A stretch of 64,000 bases of DNA from Dryas octopetala (taxonomy: Eukaryota > Streptophyta > Magnoliopsida > Rosales > Rosaceae). The DNA lies in NCBI GenBank assembly GCA_963921425.1, contig OY992834.1, forward strand, positions 16,246,164-16,310,163, given 5' to 3'. Of this stretch, positions 11,889-23,940 are shown one piece after another (the stretch's first letter is position 1; each line of letters begins with the position of its first letter). The notes beneath the pieces are model-generated. The model saw only the letters and a program-made list of their open reading frames with translations, was not told the DNA's origin and searched no databases. The position numbers and the translations under genes were made by a program.

Positions 11889-12650
11889 AGGAGAAAGAAG
11901 AAAGAGAAAAGATCTTGGAGAGAGAAGAGATGAGGGAGAGGAAGGAGGAAATAGAGGAGATGCGCAGGGTCTGGTGTGTCTCATGTCTGCAGTGGCGTCT
12001 AGGAGATTAGGACTAGGAAAGAGGAGATTAGGACTAGGAAAGAGGAGATGAGAAGAAAGAGGAAGTTACGGGAAGAAAGGAAGAAAGAAAAGAGAAAGGA
12101 AGGAAAGAAAAGAAAAAGAAAAAAAAAAGAGGAAAAAAAAAGTTTATTGTTAATTGGGATTTGGGGCCTTTGAGCAATTGGAAAAAAAAAAAAAAAAAAA
12201 AAAAGTTCGAGATTTCGTTTAGTTGTTTTTAAACCCTAAACCCTAATACATTTATATATAAAAATAATTAAAAATACTTTAAAGGGCCTAAACTCTAATA
12301 TCTTAGTGTGTAGATTATAAAGAATAAAGAGTATTAGAGTATATATAGTATATAGGATTTAGTGTATGAATTATAAAATATGAATATATTAATTTCATTT
12401 ATTCATTGTACTAATTTTATTTAACAGTATTTACTTCTAGCGCGCATTATATTCATCACATATCACATGAAACCTACCATATAATTTGGTTTCTTCAATG
12501 TTTTTTATCAATGTAGTAGATAATATGTTAAATAAAAATATAGTAAAGTTTCATTCAAAATTTCCGTATTTTGATAGCAATTTCCATTGTTTCTGTCGAA
12601 TGTTTGTCGAAATTTCCTCGAAACTCGAAATTTTATTCCTTGCCTATACT

Positions 12651-14097
12651 TGCCAGGGCCCTAGACGGTCGCCTAGCCCGTCTAGGGGTCTTGGTGGGTT
12701 TTTTTGAAAAAATAAAGAAATGAAAGTGTGTTGGTGTTGCTGATCCCTTGGTGCGAGGCTGCAAGCGCTCAAAAGACAAATTTGAACTGGTGGGCATGTT
12801 CTCTTCCATAGATCCTTGACCAAATCTTTATTTTCATACAGAGAAAGACCTATTCAGCCTTTCAATTAAAGGCAATACAACTCTAAACCCAAGAGAACCT
12901 AACCCCCGTCAACTGACTTATAAATTCTATAGACTCGTGCATATCCATATCTAAAATTTCAATCTAAGTTCTTTGTTTGCAAATCTGAAATTTCCATGGT
13001 CAACAATCAACATTGATATTATGGTCTACACATGGTCGACCAATTGTCGAGAGATGGTGCTACGATTATTTTAGATGGTGTTATAGGCAGTTCATTATGT
13101 TCATCTTTTTCCACTTTTTTTTCATTTTTGTTAAAATCAATTTTGTAGTAGATAGAGTGTCGCCATATCAACCAATTGGCGATTTAAAAGGGTATTTTTA
13201 TCCAAAAAGTGTCAAAATAATAAAAAAATAATAATTTTGAAGCTTAGAGTAAAAAAAGTAATTTTAGTATTAGAGAAAAATACACCATTGATTCACGAAT
13301 TTTATCATTTTTTTCAAATTGGTCTATGAATTAATTTTCGTACCACATTAGTTCATTATTTTAATTTCACAGCCCAACTTGTTCCAAAAACAATTTGGAT
13401 TTTAACTTATATATATAAAGTTCTTCTTTGCCTTCTGGGTGATTGTTCACCTCTATCCTTTCCTCAAGGGTCTGCTTGGTAGGCAGAACAGAACTCCTAC
13501 AATCATTATTGTGTGGTCAATCTTGCTGGCTTCTATCGGATTGATCCGTTCTTGGCCATCGGAAGTAGATCTCGATTATTTATTGGGGGCTGAATTGTTG
13601 GGGGCCATCGATCAGTGGGGTTTAGATCAAGGTTGGGGCATGAAATGTTCTTTATTATTATTTTTCTTTTAATTTTATTATTTTTTATTAAAAGTAGTAC
13701 CTCATTTTATTTGGATAATAAAAATGTATGCTTGAATTTTATTTAAAGATAAGTAAGGGTAAAAATATTTTATTTATTTATTAATCTAGTTAAATATGGT
13801 TAATGCATATGATACATGTCAAACATATAATGAGGTGGTTTTTTTTGTTAATAATAAAAAACTATCTTAGAAAGACTAAAATACCCTCATTTTTTATAGA
13901 AATATTAACAAATTTGTATGAAAACTTTTGAGCCGTGAAGTGCAAACATAATCATAATTCAAGTGAGTGACTTATAAAAAAGCCAATTGATAATCAATAG
14001 TTGTAATTTTTTGCAAATATAAATGTGGGGGAAAAATTACATATAAAAAGTTGGGTTGAGAATAAGGTACAAAATAATTGGGTTCAAATAAACCTAA
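12651..14097. other. AT-rich spacer, no gene seen
   Basis: Contains scattered T- and A-runs, a 'aatttcg' transposon border at the left, and a stretch near 13260-13400 resembling one end of the long-inverted-repeat element at 52.8-53.9 kb (phrases such as 'ttcaaattggtctatgaatt'). No coding sequence supported. Confidence 0.4.
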
Positions 14098-14664
14098 TTT
14101 TCTTAAGAGGAAATTACAGATTTGGTCCACTTATTTTAAACTTAGTTCAATTTTGGTTCACAATCTTTTTGAAGTTATGTTTTAATCCACTAATTGTTTC
14201 ATTTGTTCAATAAAGGTTCAGATTTGTGACTTTAAATTTTTTGGGTTGTGTTTTCTTCAATTATAATTGAAATATAAGTTATATTTCATCATTTTTTAGT
14301 CATAAAAACAAATTTGGAGTATTAGAATCTAAGAGAATTGAGAATGGGTGAAGTTTGAAAAATTGGCACTTTCGGGTATCCTATTTTGGGATCAATTATC
14401 TTGAGTTTTAGAACTCTAATTTGAATGATTTTTATATAGTTGTAAAGAAAAAATGCATAGCTTTAAAACAAGTATATGTTTGCTGAATTTGAGTGAGATT
14501 TGATAGGGTAAAGGGCATGCCAAATTTGAGAAAACAAATCTAGACTTTTATTGAACAAGTGAAACAATTAGTGGACTAAAACAGAAATTAAAAAAGATTG
14601 TGGACCAAAATTGAATTAGGTATAAAATAACTGAACTAAATCTGTAATTTTTTCTTTTCTTAAA
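14098..14664. mobile_element. Foldback MITE with about 125-bp inverted arms
   Basis: The left arm (about 14098-14225) contains GGAAATTACAGATTTGG, TCAATTTTGGTTCACAATC and CCACTAATTGTTTCA. The right arm (about 14525-14664) contains their reverse complements TGAAACAATTAGTGG, GATTGTGGACCAAAATTGA and CTGTAATTTTTTC. The arms differ at a modest number of positions. The interior is AT-rich with no frame. Superfamily unknown. Confidence 0.6.
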
Positions 14665-14951
14665 TAAAAAAAAAAGTGCAATATGATCAATTAAGTACAA
14701 AAAATAATAATAAACTCATATTATCAATAACCATAAAAATTAAATATCCAAATGATGCGGTAAGGTTTGAGTTACTTGGAATTTGATTTAACTGTAATGT
14801 TCATGAAAATTATAGAACAGACGAGAACAAAAAAATGTATTTACAAACAATAGGTTGATATTCCACAATTTATATTGAATTTTTATATTTTTTTCTCAAA
14901 AATTTGCAGGAGCCATAGCTTCTCTTGGTCCCTTTTACGTTGCGCCTCTGT

Positions 14952-15368
14952 CTAGACTATCTGCACACCCATCCCAACCAAGTCAGAGACACCAACACCA
15001 TCAATTTCTTCTTCTTCTTCTTCTTCTTCTTCCTCATCATCAATATCATCATCCATAAAAACATACTCTTCTGGGACATCATCATCTTCAATATCCTCAT
15101 CATCGACATAAACAACATCAACATTATCATCCATAAGAACATACTTTTCTGGGACATCATCATCATTAACATAAGCAACATCATCAGCAACGTCATCATC
15201 TTCCATGTGAGCATACTCGTCTGGTTGTAGGATTGTGAAGTGGAAAATCTCCTGGGGCAGTATCACACGCATCCTTGGACGACATCTTTGAAAGCCACAA
15301 TTCAGTTGTGTGTCGTTGTTGGATGCCATGAGTTGAATTCGAAATAATGCAAAGAACTCGAAGACCAA
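14952..15368 (-). CDS. Hypothetical acidic, repeat-rich small protein (doubtful gene)
   Basis: Open frame of 138 residues, or 125 if the second ATG (15329) starts it with MASNNDTQLNCGF. The N-terminal third is ordinary in composition (CRPRMRVILPQEIFHFTILQ). The rest is dominated by Asp/Glu, with two related blocks around DDDVPEKYVLMDDN and DDDVPEEYVFMDDD, and ends in a run of ten Glu encoded by a CTT-type trinucleotide repeat (15008-15033). I recognise no family. It may be a real small gene, the degraded end of a larger one, or a low-complexity open frame. No partner genes nearby. Confidence 0.25.
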   Translation of the reverse strand: MVFEFFALFRIQLMASNNDTQLNCGFQRCRPRMRVILPQEIFHFTILQPDEYAHMEDDDVADDVAYVNDDDVPEKYVLMDDNVDVVYVDDEDIEDDDVPEEYVFMDDDIDDEEEEEEEEEEIDGVGVSDLVGMGVQIV

Positions 15369-16320
15369 TTAAGAAACAAGAACCAAACCCACCTAACTAA
15401 TTGTAATTGCAACTAGTATATACGTTTCTTTCTAAGAGACTCAGAGTGTACGGTGTATATAAATATATGTGGCTGTGGTTTCCAAATTGAAGGTGGAAAT
15501 CTAAGTCTACTAGGAAATAGGTTCTCCTATGTCTGCTAGGAATAGGTTGGGATCAAGTAATCCTATTTAAAGAAAATTCTAATCCAAAAGTATTTACAAT
15601 TTTATTTATTTATTCTTTTGCCGTAATCATTAAGCATTAGTGCATTACCATATTTATTAATGTAGAATGAGGCAAATGCCAATTGTGCCATTCATTATAT
15701 ATTTTGTTTTTCCTGATACATTCAGCTTAAGCTTTTACTCAATATTAGGTGTTTTTTTTGATGGTTAGAAGCAAAAGAAAAAGAAGATTTATTTCCTTTT
15801 TGAGTTCAGATCCTCTGTTGAGCTTTTAATGTTAATTTTGTACTTATGTCTAAAACGAAGTACTTTTAGACATATAATTCTTTTTTAATGTAAATTCTAA
15901 ATAGTGATTAAACCTTAAACTCAAATTCCTTCGAACCTCAATTCCAATATAAATATAAAGACTAGAAAAAAAAAAGCGCAGAATCCTATAATAACATATA
16001 ATGAGATGAAGAATCAAACTCTTAACATATAATATTATAATGAGATGACTGCATTAAATATATATATATATATTTTTTTTTACCCACTAATTAGAGAGAT
16101 TTTTTGGTATAACTGATACACTGCTACGTGGTGTAACTAATATATATGTCATAATATGTGTGGATGTTATTAATATTATATCCTACTGATATAAATATAC
16201 CATCTAATAATACCTTTATACATTAGATTTGTTCCAATAATATAAATGTATCGGTTAGGTTGAAAAAATTAAGTGTATTAGATATTAAAGGCAGTAAATA
16301 GTAATATCTGCACGGGGTCA
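15369..16320. other. AT-rich upstream region, no gene seen
   Basis: Spacer between the acidic frame and the C2orf69-like gene, with an AT microsatellite near 16055-16072. Promoter elements of the downstream gene must lie at its right end, but I see no clear TATA box. Confidence 0.35.
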
Positions 16321-16349
16321 ATGGTATCCGGGTCTCTGGCCTTGGTGTG

Positions 16350-16827
16350 CCGAAAAATCCCTAAAACCCACAGCCCATCTTTTCCCACCTTTCAAAGCCC
16401 ATCCCTGAGCCCAAACCCCAGATTCCCCGCCACTAAAATTTCTCACTCACTTCCACGCTCTCACCTTCTGTCTTCACTCCAGTCTTCCCATTTTGCTTTT
16501 CTTCAATTCTTCCTCTTGCTGTTGTTCTTGGGATAATCTTCTTCTTCTGAGCCTCACAGCTTCACTCACCCACAGACCCCAGGTATTCCTCTTTCTCTTA
16601 TTTTAGGTTGAATAATTTAAGATTTAATTAGGGTTCAATTAAGATTTTAATTCATGGTCTAATTTAAGGTGTAATTCAGGTGTACATTTTGGGTTTAATT
16701 TAGGTTTTAAATTAAGTGTGATTTGATATTTTTTTTCAGCTCTTCAAGTTTTTCATTTTCTTTGTAATTTTTTACTTTGGGCATTGATTAGGTTTGGTCC
16801 CTCTGATATAGCTATTTGATTTTGGAT

Positions 16828-16868
<41 letters not shown>

Positions 16869-16934
16869 GTACAAGTTGCACATTCCATTCTCATTTCCGC
16901 TAAATGCATTTTTTCTTACAGTTTTAATCTATTT
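16350..16934 (+). promoter_or_regulatory. 5' leader with intron of the C2orf69-like gene
   Basis: A pyrimidine-rich leader exon appears to end at 16582 (CCCCAG before GTATTC). A leader intron then runs 16583-16921 (acceptor TTTTTTCTTACAG), leaving 13 nt before the ATG at 16935. The intron contains a pure TC dinucleotide repeat at 16831-16866. Transcript start not determined. Confidence 0.45.
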
Positions 16935-18548
16935 ATGGACCGCTGGTGTGGAGTTTTAAAGGTTCCATTGAACCCTAATGCCAGGACCTGCTACAGAGTT
17001 GCAGCGTCTCTCTGCCTATCACCCACTTCCAAAACACTAAGTGTAAGTTCACTAAGTTCTCTATACTTAACCCTTTGAAGCACTATTGCACAGTGCCTGC
17101 CATTCATGACTCAAAAGGAAATGTAAACCTTTTCTTGCCTGCCTGCAACTGAATTCTCCTGAAATACTCACACTTCCAGTCATGGTTTAGTCTTTTTCCC
17201 GAAAATGGTAGAAATGCGTGAATACTAATTTCTGAATGTACCCATCTTTTTTTCAGGACTGATCTTAAATCCTAAGTTTCTGAATTACTATTTTTGTCTC
17301 CTTTCCGTCATTGAAGAATGAAGACCTTTACTGTGTGTTGAACTTTTCCTGGGAGGCAGGTTCCTTCAGCAAATGCCATCTTTTTCAGTGGAGATCGAGT
17401 TGCCGACACTGGGAATCCAGTGATTGAGAGGCTATCAGACTTGCATAATATAGCTGAAATACTGGTTTCGAAGTTCGGTGATTCGATCAATGCTTGGGTT
17501 ATTGAGGCTTCTGTTTTCAATGGGCCTTTTTCTGTGTATAAGGACTTTGTACCATCTGTTAACCAACGGGGAGAGCCAAAATCATACTGCCCTACTGGAT
17601 TCCCAGCTTCTGGGTCGACTGTTTCACTCTTATCAAGTTGCCTTGAAGAGGTATATTTAGTAACCTTCAGCATTTTCAAACTTGTTTTTTACTTGACTGA
17701 GAAAGTATTATAGATATCTACATGCAACAACTTTCTGGCCTCTGTTTTTCTAAATCATTTTGCCTAGTGTAACGCTTTATGGGGAAGATAGAAGTGTTCA
17801 TGCCGAAAAAATAGGTTCTGCATCATTATGAATGTATTATTTATGTGCCATATTTTAAAATATGAATTGGATAAGAGAACTAAGGCTATTATTTAAAATC
17901 CCTATTCTTCATCTAAACTCCTATTCTTTTCAAGCCTTGGATGATTCCCAAAGTCAATATTTGTGATGATGGCAGGTGAAGAATGGCATTTCGAGACAGA
18001 AAGAACTGCTCCTACCAGGAATATCCGCATCACAATGTATCCAACCTAAAACATTAATCTTCGGATTCAGCAAGGGTGGTACTGTAGTTAACCAGCTAGT
18101 TACTGAGCTTGGATTCTTGGATGCCAAATTCTCTGGAGCTCCACTGCTTATGGAGAAAAAGCAAACTGGTGTGGAAGAAGAGATTCATATCATACCAAGT
18201 TCTAAAGAAAGCCTTTTAAAAAGCATAAGGGAAATTCATTACGTGGATGTTGGATTAAATTCACCTGGCGCATATATAACTGACCACAGTGTGATTGAGA
18301 AAATCTCCGAGCACCTTCAACAAGGGGCTACAGGAATTCATTTTGCCCTTCATGGAACTCCTAGGCAATGGTGTGACAGCAGGCGAGCTTGGATATGCAA
18401 TGAAAAAGACAAAATGGTTAATCTGCTAGAGTCTGAAGCTCAGAGAAGTGGAGGGAAATTACAGGTGTGTGAGAAATTTTATTTTTCTAATAGCCCACCT
18501 GATTTGCAGATGCATTTTGAAATAATTGAAAGATTGGATGTCAGTTAA
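16935..18548 (+). CDS. C2orf69/UPF0565 family protein, hydrolase-like
   Basis: Three exons, 16935-17042, 17360-17650 and 17976-18548, all joined in phase 0, encode 323 residues. Start chosen because MDRWCGVLKVPLNP matches the N-terminus of plant members as I remember them; the stop TAA follows the family's usual LQMHFEIIERL-type ending. Features: conserved NAIFFSGDRV near residue 40, INAWVIEASVFNGPF in exon 2, and a GFSKGG motif centred on Ser165 that looks like the nucleophile elbow of an alpha/beta-hydrolase. His residues occur in FALHGTPRQW. The human member C2orf69 is linked to mitochondrial function and a childhood disorder; the substrate is unknown, and the plant role is uncharacterised to my knowledge. 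No signal peptide or membrane segment is obvious. Single copy here, transposons on both sides. Confidence 0.85.
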
Positions 18549-20212
18549 ACCGCTATAAATTGTAAACCATGATTGTAGTTATGTTATGGAATAAAAGTAA
18601 ATGAAGTTTACAATTATATTATGATGAGTTATCTTATGAAAAACCATGATTGTTGTAATTATGTTATGAAAACCATGTTTTGATTCTTATACATGTATTA
18701 GAAAATGGAAGTTTATAATTAATTGCAACATGCCTCTCCATGATAATCACTATCAGGCTTATACAAGAATCTATGAGTTATGTTAGTGGCAAGAAATTGT
18801 TAGATAATTATTTTCTTTATTTTTTTTTTCTAGAGGAATACCATGGAAGACAATTGGTCAAAAGTTTGCACCGTTGAGTACCATCTCATTAGTTTTCATA
18901 TAATGTGATTCTGCAGAGGGCTCTCTATCCTCTCTGTCCATTTCCTCTACCTATCTGTTGTTGACTTGTACTAGCTCCATAAATCTAACGCTATTCTTAT
19001 ATAATCAATCTAATTCTACCACAATCCTGAAATATATCAAAGTCAATGATATCCAGCCAATCCTAAATCAGCCTTGCCACCAATCATATGAAGATATAAT
19101 CATTTAAAGGCCCAACACAATATATTGTTGGCTTTCCAACTTCAAAACTGTATGTTATCAATCCCTTATGGTAAAAATATATAACAAATGCCTAAGATGA
19201 TGAAGCCAAACCCATTTGGACTGCCCCAAAACCATACAGGAAAGGCTCTTAGATCCAAAAGAACCAAAATCAATATTCACAAAACTTGCCACAAACCTTT
19301 TGGTCCTATTATTGAAACAACCAAGATTCTAAATTCATAATTCATCAATCCCTCATCAGAACTATATTCAAATCTCATGCATCCTAAAAAATTGTCACCT
19401 AACAGAACACTTCAACAACCAGAATATAAAGAAAAAACCAAGATACTTAGGAACTCTAAATTGGATAACCTTTACCTCATTGAAAAGCTAGAAATCCAGC
19501 ACCATAGGGCCTAAGCAAGAAAACCAAGATAAGAACCAGCAAAACCCATCAAAACCAATATAGTAATGATATAAATACTTGAAATGAAAATGGCATGATT
19601 AGTACAGTGGTAATAATTTATCCTAAAAACCATATGATATTTGTAGTCGCAGAGGCAGATTGAGCAGGTGGAGGACAACTATGTATAGTCAGCCTTAAGT
19701 GCTTCCTAATTCTTACCTCCATGCTGTCACTTGCTTTACCATTCTTACCATAATTAACATAATCTTATTATGTGCTTTTTTTTACTTAAGCATCTCAGTG
19801 ACCAAACTACGCTGGTTTTGAAATTGTTAATAGCGCTTTCAAACATTTTTGGTAAATTATGAATCCAATCTCAATCTCAATCCATTCTATTCCATTCCGA
19901 ATGCTTTGACATGGCCAATGGTAAATTATGTCCCAAAAAAATTCATTGAGAGATATTAATGTAACTCATTAAGAGTCACATTTAAAGATTATTCTAATAG
20001 GATTTAATATTCTTTTAGAGTTTAAGGTTTAAGTTGTAGTATTCATATAGCTTCAGCCTTAAATCTTATAAGCTAAACCCTAAAATCATAAGGCCGAAGT
20101 CCTAAATAGAATACAAAAATCAATTTAACCAAAACTAAAAATCTCTCTGAGTTACACTCATCTTGAAGAGTTACACTTTACTGAAATTGTAATTCTCATT
20201 GAGTTATACTTA
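18549..20212. other. Spacer downstream of the C2orf69-like gene, no gene seen
   Basis: 3' flank and AT-rich spacer with only short chance frames. No repeat structure stood out on reading. Confidence 0.4.
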
Positions 20213-22853
20213 GGGGAGTGTATTGAATATAGAATTCCACATGCTTTTGTAGACTTTTATGAGTGATAGATTTTTGCAGGGTTTATAAATTTTTGTTGAC
20301 TTTCATAGACTCTACATAATTTAATGATAGACTTTTACAAAATTCTATAGAGTTATGTGATAGATTTTTGTATAATTCTATAGAGTTTTACAGAGTTTCA
20401 CAAACTTTTCTTTTGTGAATTTATATAATTAAAATAGGTCATAAAACAAACTATAATATTTTTTTTAACAAAAACATGAAAGGAAAAAAGATATGAGATG
20501 TGCTATCATCGTTCATTCCTCTTTCTCCATCCTTATTAATTATAATTCTGTTCATATTACAAAACTATTAAAATCAACAATTGAAAAAAAAAAAAAAAAA
20601 TTCAAAAAAACCTAGGATTTAGCAAACTCTACAATAGCATTGCTACAAGCCTTAACACCACCAACCATAATCGATCAATTCCATAAACTTCCTTGGATGA
20701 GCTTGTCTTCATATTATCTGTGATATTGTCCTTCTTTTAAAATAGAACCTACCTCGGAAAACTACTTTCAAAAACTATTACTGCAAATCGACATCGGAGG
20801 TTTGTTGAGTACATAATTAAGACTTGAAGTAGGCCTCACCAAAAAGCCCAAGGCCCGAAACCCACCTAACCCATTGGGCTCGAACCCCGATTAGGCCCGA
20901 AATTTAGGCCGGCCTGAAAGTCCCTTGGGTTGGGCTTGGGTCATCCCGTTGAAGCCCACAACTCACCCGAAGCCTGTTTACACACACACTTATATATATA
21001 TATATATCTTCAATAAAAAAATATAGGATTTTGACTATATTTTAATTCGAACATGAGACCTCACAGAACTAGCTTCAACTCTCAACCAATTGAGTTGACT
21101 AGTTTATTTGTCTAGTTTGTCAATGATAACATATTTAATAGGTTTTTTCGTTTGTTTACTCTAATAAATTAGGTTTTATATAATTTATATAATGTATTAA
21201 TAATCTAATATATAAGGAATCTCAAGTTTTGTATTAAATATTTAAATATATTATTTGGGGTTTGGATTTTTTAAAAGTATTATTTGGAGTTTGGTGAGTG
21301 TGTGGGGTTTAGAGTTTTTATTACATATGTTTTATAAACATATGATGAAATTGTGTTTCCAACGATCCGAACCGTTCATTTTTTAGTTCTCCACTCAAAG
21401 ATCATCTCTGCAAAAAATGAGCTCAATTGGAGATGTATAAGCTAGATAACGGTAGTCCAACTTATGAACGATCATAGTTTTTCTAATGATAATTGAACGG
21501 GTAGATGAATTTCGATTTGGCCGATTTTTGTAAGGATGATCTTTGACTATAAACATATAAAATGAATGGTTCAGATTGTTGAAATCACATTGCGGACTTC
21601 ACAATTATGAAAACGACAAGGTTTCAATGGGAAAGTTATTAGAATTATACTATTCAAGTGTATTTATATGTAGAAGATCACATCTCAATCGTGTTTTCAA
21701 CGATCTGAACCGTTCATATTTTAGTTCCCCACTCAAAGATAATCCATACAATAAATTAGCTCAATCGGAGATGTAAAAGTGAGGTAATGGTGGTCGAATT
21801 AATGAACGATCGTGGTTTAATAACTTTAATTATAGTTGTATTATAAAAGTTGTATATACACATATAACATTAATTTATGTTTAATTATAGTTGTAATATT
21901 GTATATAATTTTAAAAGTTTATTATTTATAGTATTACATTATTACTAACACAATAATATTATATAATAACTTAATAAGCATATTAATAATTTATTGGAGT
22001 AAACAAATGAAAAACCTATTAAATATATTATGATTTACAAACTAGATAAATAAACTAGTCAGCTCAGTTGGTTGAGAGTTTAAGTTTGTTATATAAGGTC
22101 TCATGTTCAAATCACAACATAGCCAAAATCCTATATTTTTCTATTGAAGATATATATATGTGTGTAAATGGACTTTGGGCCCATTCTCGGCCGCCAGTTC
22201 GGGCCTAGCCTGGCCTAGCCCACCAAGCCCGCAAGCCCCGAGCTTGACGTGCAAGCCTTGGACTTGTGTATTAAGGCCCGGCCCGCCCGAAAGCCCTATT
22301 AGGCTTCTCTAATTTAAGTCCAAGCCTGGCCTGAGCCCAAAAGATTAGGGCCGAGCTAGCCTGGCCCGGCCCATTGCCGACCCTTAACTTGAAGTTCGTT
22401 CTCCTCCATTACTATGTAAAATGATAAAGGATTAGATTTCGTTTAGGTAGCTCTAATCGAGCACTGCCATAGCAGAGTTGTCAAGTTAGCTTTTTTTTAT
22501 TTTTTTTGGTTCTAGGGTTAGGGTTTAGGTAGGAGGAAATAGAAAATGAGAAGAGGAAGGTTCTACAAAAAAAAAAAAAAATTCGCATATAATCTTTGGG
22601 GTGAAGATCAAAGAATTATTGGATTTTGGTATTATACATCACTTTCCAAAAATCCATGAAACTTTACATTTAAGAAAATCATTAAAATAATAAAAGTCAA
22701 TAACTTTTTTAATACCACAATACTTTTAGACTCTCTAAAAATCTTAACTGAATACCACAAGATTTCTATAGACTTTTTTAAAAGTCTTTGAAAATCCTAA
22801 TTGAATATCACAATATTTTGATAAACTCTTTAAAAGTCTATAACGAATACACC
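20213..22853. mobile_element. PIF/Harbinger-like relic interrupted by a hAT element
   Basis: The left end GGGGAGTGTATTGAATATAG (20213) is preceded by TTA. The right end, read in reverse complement, is GGTGTATTCGTTATAG (22853). Both carry the 'GTGTATT' terminal style common in PIF/Harbinger MITEs, with 'tagacttttataga'-like subterminal words on both sides. Without the nested hAT element the relic would be about 1.1 kb. The two TTA-like flanks do not match perfectly, so the ends are tentative. Confidence 0.4.
20830..22386. mobile_element. hAT-type non-autonomous element with long inverted arms and 8-bp duplication
   Basis: An exact 8-bp duplication ACTTGAAG lies at 20822-20829 and 22387-22394. 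The outer ends are rich in GGCCCGGCCC-type words. Arms of 300-400 bp (about 20830-21175 and 21985-22386) are inverted repeats, for example TCAACCAATTGAGTTGACTA against TAGTCAGCTCAGTTGGTTGA. The interior holds a direct duplication (about 21350-21495 and 21690-21830) beginning TTTCCAACGATCCGAACCG and TTTTCAACGATCTGAACCG. No transposase. Total 1557 bp. Confidence 0.7.
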
Positions 22854-23739
22854 TAAACTTTTAGTTGACAAGCTGGATAACACACCGGATTGGACAAAAT
22901 AATCGAAATCCTATGTTTGGTGTCACTATGTATTATTTAGTCACCCGATAACATTATACGGTAGCCTGCTTTAATACATTTCACACCTGATTAAAGAGAA
23001 CACCTCAAAAGTTCTGTACAAAATAGCATGACAAATCAATCCAGCCCAAAGCTCCCTCTTCCTCTCATCTTCTTTGGCAACCTCGATCGTCACTTCGATC
23101 CAGCCCAAATCCCTCTCCCTCTCGTCTTCTTCGTCAACCTCGATAGTTAGCTTCGGCAACCTCGATCGTCAAGGTAAATGTTTTTGCATCTTTTTCTTTA
23201 ATTTCTCTTTGAAAAATCAAATAGAGGCAGAGAATGAAAGAGTTTTTGGGTAAATGGTTTCACTGCCTACTATGCTCTGTCAAACCATTCTACAGAATTC
23301 GAAATGGAAAGAAATTCAGAGTTGCGAAAGATCTTGCAATTTTCCATTTTCTTTTCTCAGCTACCAAATAGATCTTAGCTTGATTTTCTACAAGATTAGT
23401 ATCAAGAGAGCTTTTAAACAAAAGGGTTGTGAGAAATTTCCAATATATTACTACTGTATTGGGTTGGCCTGGCTTCCATAGCTAGCTTGCCAAGAGCTAG
23501 AGAATAAGGAGAGATGTGTGGAAAAAGAGTGAAAAGAGAGATATGAGTTTGATCTGTTAGAGATATGTTTGTTTATTTGATAGGTTATTTATCTCCTTTA
23601 TTCAACCTTTTTTTTTTTCCTGATTACTTCTTCTTATCCTGAGTTTTTTGTTGCTTCTTATTTGAAATTTGAATGGACTACCCGTTAGTGAGCCACAATG
23701 ATTTTGATAAGTTGAGATTGATATGTAGTTGTTTAATCT
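22854..23739. other. Spacer with a short tandem duplication, no gene supported
   Basis: At 23036-23160 a roughly 60-bp unit is repeated (CCCAAAGCTCCCTCTTCC and CCCAAATCCCTCTCCCTC, each followed by CTTCTT and CAACCTCGAT). CAAGGTAAATG at 23168 resembles a splice donor, so this may be a leader-exon remnant. The rest is AT-rich spacer. Confidence 0.3.
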
Positions 23740-23744
23740 ATATG
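23740..23744. repeat. Target-site duplication ATATG, left copy
   Basis: ATATG directly precedes the 5' LTR and recurs exactly at 30029-30033 after the 3' LTR. Confidence 0.9.
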
Positions 23745-23925
23745 TGTAACGACCCGACCCAAAGTTGACTTTTTAAATTAGTAGACTTTTGATTTTGACT
23801 TCGGATCCGCTGGATAGATCTCAAGACCACGAGTTCGTAGACACGAAGCACGTACAAATCAGAGTTACGGTTTGAGAGATATGATCATTTGAAGGGAGGG
23901 GCAATTTTGTAATTTTGCATGAGTG

Positions 23926-23940
23926 GGTTTTAAATACCCA
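23926..23940 (+). promoter_or_regulatory. Candidate LTR promoter TATA-like box
   Basis: GGGTTTTAAATACCC lies about 180 bp into the LTR, just before the CT-rich leader-like stretch, the expected place for a U3 promoter. The same sequence is in the 3' LTR (27395-27409). A guess from position and composition. Confidence 0.35.

Larger units (their letters stand above)
8820..12650. mobile_element. Older element with 'aaatttcg' ends, split by a solo LTR
   Basis: The left part (8826-8940) is rich in AAATTTCG, TTTCGGCGAAATTTTC and similar words. Near 12540-12640 the complementary kind of sequence recurs (AATTTCCGTATTTTG, GTCGAAATTTCCTCG). These may be the two ends of one diverged inverted-repeat transposon interrupted by the solo LTR at 9083-11888. 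The flanks of the LTR are purine-rich (GAGGAAGAG, GAGAAAGAAG). Family and exact ends not determined. Confidence 0.3.

Noticed and set aside
12230-12246. Telomere-like AAACCCTAAACCCTAA
   Set aside because: Only two repeat units; too short to mean an interstitial telomere.
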